Below are positions 22,745 through 27,698 of a DNA stretch of 27,698 nucleotides, piece by piece. The translations under genes were made by a program, and so were the position numbers. The notes below the pieces were generated by a model. The model was given only the letters and a program-made list of their open reading frames with translations, ran no database searches and was not told where the DNA came from. Every line of letters begins with the position of its first letter. Positions within the stretch are counted from its first letter, which is position 1. The DNA comes from an uncultured Clostridium sp. (GTDB lineage: Bacteria; Bacillota; Clostridia; Oscillospirales; Acutalibacteraceae): positions 1-27,698 of the forward strand of contig CAKUYY010000017.1 of assembly GCA_934717555.1 (NCBI GenBank), written 5' to 3'.

Positions 22745-24445
22745 TTACTTTTTCTTGCCTTTGAAACCATCTTTCAGGGAAACAGAACGGTTAAATACCA
22801 GGGCTCCCGGTTTACTGTCCTTATTGTCCACGCAAAAATATCCCAAACGCATAAACTGGAAACTGGCGGGGGCTTCCGCGTTTGCCATGGAACTTTCTAT
22901 TTTACAGCCGGTCAATGTTTCCAGGGAATTGGGATTGAGGTGCTCCAAAAAGTCCTTATCCCCCGCGTCCGGGTCCTCATCGCTGAACAAATTGTCATAC
23001 AGGCGGACTTCCGCGTCCAGAGCGGTTTCAGCGTCCACCCAATGGATGGTGCCCTTTACTTTCCGTCCATCCGGGGTATTGCCTCCCCGGGTTTCCGGAT
23101 CATACTCCGCATACACCTCTACTACCTGGCCGTTTTCATCTTTTTTACAGCCAGTGCACCGGACGACGTACGCTGTTTTCAGCCGCACCTCATTTCCAGG
23201 GAATAAACGGAAATACCCTTTAAAGGGTTCCTCCAGAAAGTCGTCCTGTTCGATATACAGCTCACGGGAGAAGGTAACCGTCCTGGTCCCTTCTTCCGGG
23301 TGGTTCGGGTTATTCTCCACCTGAAATTCCTCCGTCTGCCCTTCGGGGTAGTTGGTAATGACCAGTTTTACCGGGCGCAGCACCGCCATGACACGCTGGG
23401 CCTTGTCATTGAGGTCCTCTCTCAGGCAATGCTCTAAGAAAGCGTAATCCACCGTACTGTTGACCTTACTTACGCCGATACGGTCACAGAAATTGCGGAT
23501 AGACGCGGGGGTATACCCTCTGCGGCGCAGCCCGCACAATGTGGGCATACGGGGATCGTCCCATCCGCTGACATAACCGTTTTCCACCAGCAAACGGAGT
23601 TTCCGCTTGCTCATTACGGTATGGTCGATCCCCAGCCGGGCAAACTCAATCTGGCGGGGCTTGCAGGGGCCTTCCACATGTTCCACCACCCAATTGTACA
23701 AAGGACGGTGGGCCTCAAATTCCAGGGAACACAGGGAATGGGTGATCCCTTCCATCATGTCCTCGATGGGATGGGCGAAGTCGTACATGGGATAGATGCA
23801 CCACTCGTCCCCGGTGCGGTGATGATGGGCATGGTTGATGCGGTAGATCACCGGGTCGCGCATATTGAAGTTGCCGGACGCCAAATCAATTTTGGCGCGC
23901 AGGGTCATTTTTCCATCCTCAAACTCGCCGGCCTTCATCCGCTCAAACAGATCCAAACTCTCCTCGATGGGACGGTCCCGGTAGGGGCTTACCGCCGGAT
24001 GGGTAAGATCCCCGCGGTTTTCCCGCATCTGTTCTGGGGTCAGTTCGCACACATAGGCCAAACCTTTCCGGATGAGATTACAGGCGAATTCATACATATT
24101 CGGGAAAAACTGGGAAGCGTAATAAAACCGGTCCCCCCAATCGAATCCCAGCCAGTGGATATCTTCCTTGATGGCATCCACATATTCCACATCCTCTTTG
24201 GTGGGATTCGTGTCGTCCATTCTGAGATGGCAGATCCCGTGAAACTTCTCCGCCGTCCCAAAATCAATGCAGATTGCCTTGGCGTGCCCAATGTGCAGAT
24301 ATCCATTGGGTTCGGGTGGGAAACGGGTGTGCACCTGCATTCCTTCACAGCGCCCGCCTTCCGCCAAATCCTCCGCCACAAAATCCTGAATAAAATTGCT
24401 GGCGTTCACTTCTTCCGCCGCAACATTGTTTTTTTCTTCTGCCAT
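22745..24445 (-). CDS. glnS: Glutaminyl-tRNA synthetase
   Basis: A 566-residue class I synthetase that charges tRNA(Gln) with glutamine directly. The HIGH motif is at 51-54 (PPEPNGYLHIGHAKA), the MSKRK form of KMSKS is at 278-282, and the two C-terminal beta-barrel anticodon-binding domains follow. YDFAHPIEDMMEGITHS (about 221-237) is typical of GlnRS and not of GluRS. AGGAGG lies 14 nt before the ATG, which is rather far. It follows gltX by 45 nt in one operon. Having GlnRS together with GatCAB means Gln-tRNA need not depend on amidation here. Confidence 0.97.
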   Translation of the reverse strand: MAEEKNNVAAEEVNASNFIQDFVAEDLAEGGRCEGMQVHTRFPPEPNGYLHIGHAKAICIDFGTAEKFHGICHLRMDDTNPTKEDVEYVDAIKEDIHWLGFDWGDRFYYASQFFPNMYEFACNLIRKGLAYVCELTPEQMRENRGDLTHPAVSPYRDRPIEESLDLFERMKAGEFEDGKMTLRAKIDLASGNFNMRDPVIYRINHAHHHRTGDEWCIYPMYDFAHPIEDMMEGITHSLCSLEFEAHRPLYNWVVEHVEGPCKPRQIEFARLGIDHTVMSKRKLRLLVENGYVSGWDDPRMPTLCGLRRRGYTPASIRNFCDRIGVSKVNSTVDYAFLEHCLREDLNDKAQRVMAVLRPVKLVITNYPEGQTEEFQVENNPNHPEEGTRTVTFSRELYIEQDDFLEEPFKGYFRLFPGNEVRLKTAYVVRCTGCKKDENGQVVEVYAEYDPETRGGNTPDGRKVKGTIHWVDAETALDAEVRLYDNLFSDEDPDAGDKDFLEHLNPNSLETLTGCKIESSMANAEAPASFQFMRLGYFCVDNKDSKPGALVFNRSVSLKDGFKGKKK

Positions 24446-24490
24446 AGTGATTGGTTTTTCCTCCTATGATAATCTTTTCAAAAAAGTTTT

Positions 24491-25963
24491 TTACGCTTGT
24501 AATTTTTCCAGACCCATGCGCAGCCGCCGCATGGATTCCTCTTTTCCTAAAATCTGTAAAATCTCGATGGCTCCGCCGGGCGTCACCGCCATACCCGCCG
24601 CCGCGATCCGGGTGGGCCACATGACAGTGCCGTTTTTCACTTCCAGCTGCTGCGCCAATCCGATCAAACACTCATGGATGGCCGTATGATCCCAAACCTC
24701 CAGGGATTCCAGAGCGGGGATGACATGCTGCAGCATCACCAGGGAATTTTCCAGATTGGTCTTGCTCTTCTTATTGATAAACAGATCCTTTTCATATTCC
24801 GGAAGCTGCCGGAAAAAGGCGATCATATCGGGAATTTGGGTGAGTTTGGTCACTCTGGGCTGCAAAATACCCGCCAGGGTCTCCCAATCCAGCTGTGTTT
24901 CCCCCATGACCTGCCGGTAATAGGGCATGGCAATCTCTGTAAATTCTTCCGGGGACATGGCCCGGATATATTCCGCATTGAACCAAGTGAGCTTGTCATA
25001 ATCAAAGACCGCGGGAGATTTGCTGATCCCATCGATGGAAAACGCCTGTTCCAGCTCCTTCAGGGAAAAGACCTCCTGGTTATCCTTCGGGCACCATCCC
25101 AACAGGGCGATATAGTTGGTGACCGCTTCCGGTAAATATCCATCCTTCACCAGGTCTTCAAAGCTGGTGGCCCCGTGCCGTTTAGAGAGCTTGGAGACTG
25201 ACCCGTCCTCATTTTTGCCCATAATTAACGGGAGATGGACATAAGTGGGAATTTCCCAGCCGAACGCCTCGTACAGCAGATTGTATTTTGGCGCCGACGA
25301 TAAGTATTCGCTGCCCCGCACCACATGGGTGATATGCATGGCATGGTCGTCAATCACATTGGCGAAATTATAAGTGGGATATCCGTCCGTTTTCAGCAGG
25401 ATCTGGTCTTCCAATTCGCTGTTTTCCACGGTAATGGAACCATATACCGCATCCTCAAAGGTGGTAGAACCCTCGAGCGGCATTTTTTGACGGATGACAT
25501 AGGGAACCCCTTCCGCCAAAAGCCGGTCCACCTCCTCTTGGGGCAAGTCCCGGCAGTGCCGGTCATATCCCCCTGAGAATCCTCCCTCCTGGGCAGCCTG
25601 CTGGTGCAGGGCTTCCAAACGCTCTTTGGTACAGAAACAGTAATAGGCTTTTCCTTCCTTTACCAGCTGTTCCGCATACGGGCGGTACATATCCCGCCGC
25701 TGGCTCTGGACATAAGGGCCGTATTGCCCTCCCACATCCGGGCCTTCGTCGTGTTGCAGGCCTACCTTGGCCAAAGTGTTATATATGATATCCACAGCGC
25801 CTTCCACCAGGCGTTCCTGATCCGTATCTTCAATTCTTAAAATAAACTTGCCGCCTTGGCTTTTCGCAATCAAATACTCATACAAAGCCGTACGCAGGTT
25901 TCCCACATGCATAAAACCTGTAGGACTGGGCGCGTATCTGGTTCTCACTTCCGTATTAGACAT
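24491..25963 (-). CDS. gltX: Glutamyl-tRNA synthetase
   Basis: A 490-residue class I GluRS that charges tRNA(Glu). The HIGH-like motif is in SPTGFMHVGN (about 13-22), and the KMSKS loop reads SKLSKRHG (257-264). The LRIEDTDQER segment (about 42-51) is characteristic, and a C-terminal helical anticodon-binding domain completes a normal length. ATG lies after AGGAAAGGGG. It is the first gene of gltX-glnS, with its own promoter and a ~60-nt leader; no T-box is visible in it. Whether it is discriminating or also charges tRNA(Gln) cannot be read by eye, but the linked glnS suggests discriminating. Confidence 0.97.
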   Translation of the reverse strand: MSNTEVRTRYAPSPTGFMHVGNLRTALYEYLIAKSQGGKFILRIEDTDQERLVEGAVDIIYNTLAKVGLQHDEGPDVGGQYGPYVQSQRRDMYRPYAEQLVKEGKAYYCFCTKERLEALHQQAAQEGGFSGGYDRHCRDLPQEEVDRLLAEGVPYVIRQKMPLEGSTTFEDAVYGSITVENSELEDQILLKTDGYPTYNFANVIDDHAMHITHVVRGSEYLSSAPKYNLLYEAFGWEIPTYVHLPLIMGKNEDGSVSKLSKRHGATSFEDLVKDGYLPEAVTNYIALLGWCPKDNQEVFSLKELEQAFSIDGISKSPAVFDYDKLTWFNAEYIRAMSPEEFTEIAMPYYRQVMGETQLDWETLAGILQPRVTKLTQIPDMIAFFRQLPEYEKDLFINKKSKTNLENSLVMLQHVIPALESLEVWDHTAIHECLIGLAQQLEVKNGTVMWPTRIAAAGMAVTPGGAIEILQILGKEESMRRLRMGLEKLQA

Positions 25964-26029
25964 GCTGTTACCCCTTTCCTCTCACCATCCCTACTGTGCG
26001 GATGATTTTGTAACCTTATATTCTTTTCT

Positions 26030-26057
26030 ATTATACCAAAATTTTTCACTTAATCAA
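26030..26057 (-). promoter_or_regulatory. gltX-glnS promoter
   Basis: On the minus strand, TTGATT (26057-26052) and TATAAT (26035-26030) are 16 nt apart with an extended TG before the -10. Transcription would start near 26022. Confidence 0.7.
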
Positions 26058-26237
26058 TCAGAGAGTATACAATGAATGCGGGAAAATTGTTAGAAACCCC
26101 GCAAAACCATCTCATTTCCCACAATCAGCAAACTATTTTTTGTCCTTTATCCCCCGTTCCTTTCTTGGATTTCTACTCATGTTCTATAGCAGCGTGCATA
26201 TACATGGAATAACTTGAGAACAGATGGAGGTCTTCCT

Positions 26238-26792
26238 ATGGATTTCAATATGTCCCAACATTCCCAGCCAACCAGACGCCCCACCAAACCGCCGGAGGCT
26301 CCCGCCCCCTTATATGCCTGCTCAGAACCGTATCCCCCCATTAAAGTGGAACAGCCTAACCCCCATTACGCTCAAATCCTGAAAAACAGCCTGGCTTCCT
26401 CCAAAAGCGAAACTACCGCTGTGATGCAATATACCTACCAAAGCTGGGTGTTAGCTGCGGAATTTTCCGAAATCGCGGATACGATGCGACACATATCCAT
26501 GGTAGAAATGCATCATCTGCAAATGCTGGGACGCCTGATTGATCTTTTGGGAGGCACTCCCAGCTATTGCTGCGTCCAAAGGAACCGGCAATTCCCCTGG
26601 AATGCCACCATGGTTTTTTACGGGCGTATGGTCCGGCAAATGATGCAAAATAACATCGCAGGGGAACAAGAGGCCATCCGGCAATACCGAAAGCAAATTC
26701 AAATTATTCAAGACTGCCACATTCAGGAAATTTTAAAGCGAATCATTTTAGATGAAGAACTCCATATTGAACTGTTCAAAAAATATTTATGA
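26238..26792 (+). CDS. Ferritin-like di-iron domain protein
   Basis: A 184-residue protein with a Pro-rich N-terminal tail (1-42) and a four-helix bundle. Metal-ligand positions match the ferritin/rubrerythrin pattern: E58 (KSETTAV), E90-xx-H93 (VEMHH), E143 or E145 (GEQEAI) and E173-xx-H176 (EELH). The LLGGTPSY segment after helix 2 is typical of a clostridial ferritin-like family sometimes linked to spores. There is no rubredoxin CxxC domain, so it is not a full rubrerythrin. The frame opens at a TTG at 26214, but ATG 26238 has GGAGG at ideal spacing. Its role (iron storage, oxidative defence or coat protein) is not decidable here. It stands alone with its own terminator. Confidence 0.85.
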   Translation: MDFNMSQHSQPTRRPTKPPEAPAPLYACSEPYPPIKVEQPNPHYAQILKNSLASSKSETTAVMQYTYQSWVLAAEFSEIADTMRHISMVEMHHLQMLGRLIDLLGGTPSYCCVQRNRQFPWNATMVFYGRMVRQMMQNNIAGEQEAIRQYRKQIQIIQDCHIQEILKRIILDEELHIELFKKYL

Positions 26793-26811
26793 TCCCACTA
26801 ACAGGAGTAAC

Positions 26812-26849
26812 AAGAAATGCCAGAGGAAAACAATCCTCTGGCATTTCTT
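26812..26849. terminator. Bidirectional terminator between convergent genes
   Basis: A 16-bp perfect stem (26812-26827 with 26834-26849, 6-nt loop) lies between the ferritin-like gene (+) and the PfkB gene (-). The T residues are within the stem rather than after it. Confidence 0.75.
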
Positions 26850-26943
26850 ATACAAGATGAAAAAAGGTAAAAATTTTTCTATCTCTTTTTAAAATGATCC
26901 CTCAGCCCTTATTTTTCTGTTATCGGTTCATTGGCATCTGCCG

Positions 26944-27698
26944 TCAAGGGCTGGGCAATCTCTGTATGGAAATTTCAGGTAACATTTGTTCAAAATCCAA
27001 GCGGCTGCATGTTTGGGGGAGATCCCCGGAGAGGAACGCGCCGGCGGCGGCCATTCCGTAACGCAGCATATCCGCAGGGGGGCTTTCCTGTTCCGCCGCC
27101 AAACAAAGTCCGGCTGTCATGGCGCATCCTGCCCCTTTTGCTATCTTTCCCTGTAAATTTGGGATAGGGCCAGCTTTCCAAACCCCGCCCCTTTCTATCA
27201 GCAAAGCGCCCAACGCCCCCATGGAAACACATACCAGGGAAATTCCACGCACAATCAGTTTTCTTGCATCCTCTATCACTTGTTCTTCCCGTTGATATAC
27301 CGTTTGGAACAAGGATTCCATTTCTGTCAAATTCGGTGTTACCATCCACGGCGCGGCCTCTACCCCATCCTTTAATAACATCTCGGAAGAATCCAGGACT
27401 GTACGTGCCCCCAAGTATTTTAAATCCTGAATCATAGAGGAATAGATCCGTTTTGGAACACCTTTGGGAGCCTCTCCGCTGAGCACCGCTATGGTACGGT
27501 TGTCCGCTCTCCTCAACACACGAAAAATCAGGTCCTGTACCGCTTCTTCCGAAACCACCCCTTCGGGTTCCTGAAATACGATTTCCTTGCCGGTCTGTTT
27601 GTCCCTTATTCTCAAGATACCGGGCAGTTCTCCGGGGACAGTGACCAAATCGTATAAGATTCCGGCTTCTTCCAAAGATTTGGTCATCACCCTACCGT
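26944..27698 (-). CDS. PfkB-family sugar kinase, C-terminal part (gene runs off the window)
   Basis: About 250 C-terminal codons of a ribokinase/PfkB-family protein closest by eye to 1-phosphofructokinase or tagatose-6-phosphate kinase. The N-terminal ~60 residues lie past the right edge; the frame is open to the edge, so the GTG/ATG near 27690 is not the start. Recognisable parts are SGEAPKGVP (for the usual SGSLPPGVP), the VTPNLTEMESLF kinase segment and VCVSMGALGALLIE. The normally invariant GAGD active-site motif reads GAGC (C189 counted from the GTG at 27690), so the catalytic Asp is absent. Either this is a divergent or inactive kinase, or it binds sugar-phosphate without phosphorylating it. 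Confidence 0.82.
   Translation of the reverse strand, partial: GRVMTKSLEEAGILYDLVTVPGELPGILRIRDKQTGKEIVFQEPEGVVSEEAVQDLIFRVLRRADNRTIAVLSGEAPKGVPKRIYSSMIQDLKYLGARTVLDSSEMLLKDGVEAAPWMVTPNLTEMESLFQTVYQREEQVIEDARKLIVRGISLVCVSMGALGALLIERGGVWKAGPIPNLQGKIAKGAGCAMTAGLCLAAEQESPPADMLRYGMAAAGAFLSGDLPQTCSRLDFEQMLPEISIQRLPSP

Overview
This window looks like chromosomal DNA of an anaerobic, probably spore-forming member of the Firmicutes, class Clostridia, perhaps near Oscillospirales. That placement is an inference. It rests on strong GGAGG-type Shine-Dalgarno (SD) sites, some TTG/GTG starts, a T-box leader, a YqhQ-prmC pair, a GatCAB operon beside a bacterial GlnRS, and a clostridial-type ferritin-like protein. 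Nothing here resembles a prophage, an IS element, a CRISPR array or a tRNA/rRNA gene.

Layout. Bases 1-720 hold no credible protein gene. They carry three perfect hairpins and a complete T-box riboswitch on the minus strand that reads as Cys-specific, with its gene out of view. From 749 to 15620 every gene is on the minus strand, in transcription units. One is a sensory unit: a lipoprotein with DxDG repeats, an OmpR-type regulator and a HAMP histidine kinase, followed by yqhQ and prmC. Next comes recA-recX-rimO-pgsA, then a GNAT acetyltransferase. Upstream lie gatC-gatA-gatB and a coiled-coil M23 peptidoglycan hydrolase. The hydrolase is divergent from a polyprenyl-phosphate sugar transferase (+), which converges on trmB (-).

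The most unusual part is 18366-21264. A strong promoter drives a 788-residue protein (+) whose first ~230 residues form a Lys/Thr/Ala-rich, histone-H1-like tail. The rest is recognisably an amylosucrase-type GH13 fold in which the nucleophile and acid/base positions are substituted and the B-domain insert is missing. It looks like a pseudoenzyme. After its terminator, a second promoter and terminator delimit a ~105-nt untranslated segment. I interpret this as a candidate small RNA with C-rich and CUCC-containing loop segments, one of which can pair with the SD of the GH13-like gene.

The right part holds galE (-), a hairpin-rich intergenic element, the operon gltX-glnS (-), a ferritin-like protein (+), and the C-terminal part of a PfkB-family sugar kinase (-) in which the catalytic Asp of the GAGD motif is replaced by Cys. 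Most genes are housekeeping: translation accuracy and tRNA charging, DNA repair, phospholipid and cell wall. The accessory novelty lies in the GH13-like protein, the candidate sRNA, the T-box without a visible gene and the altered kinase.
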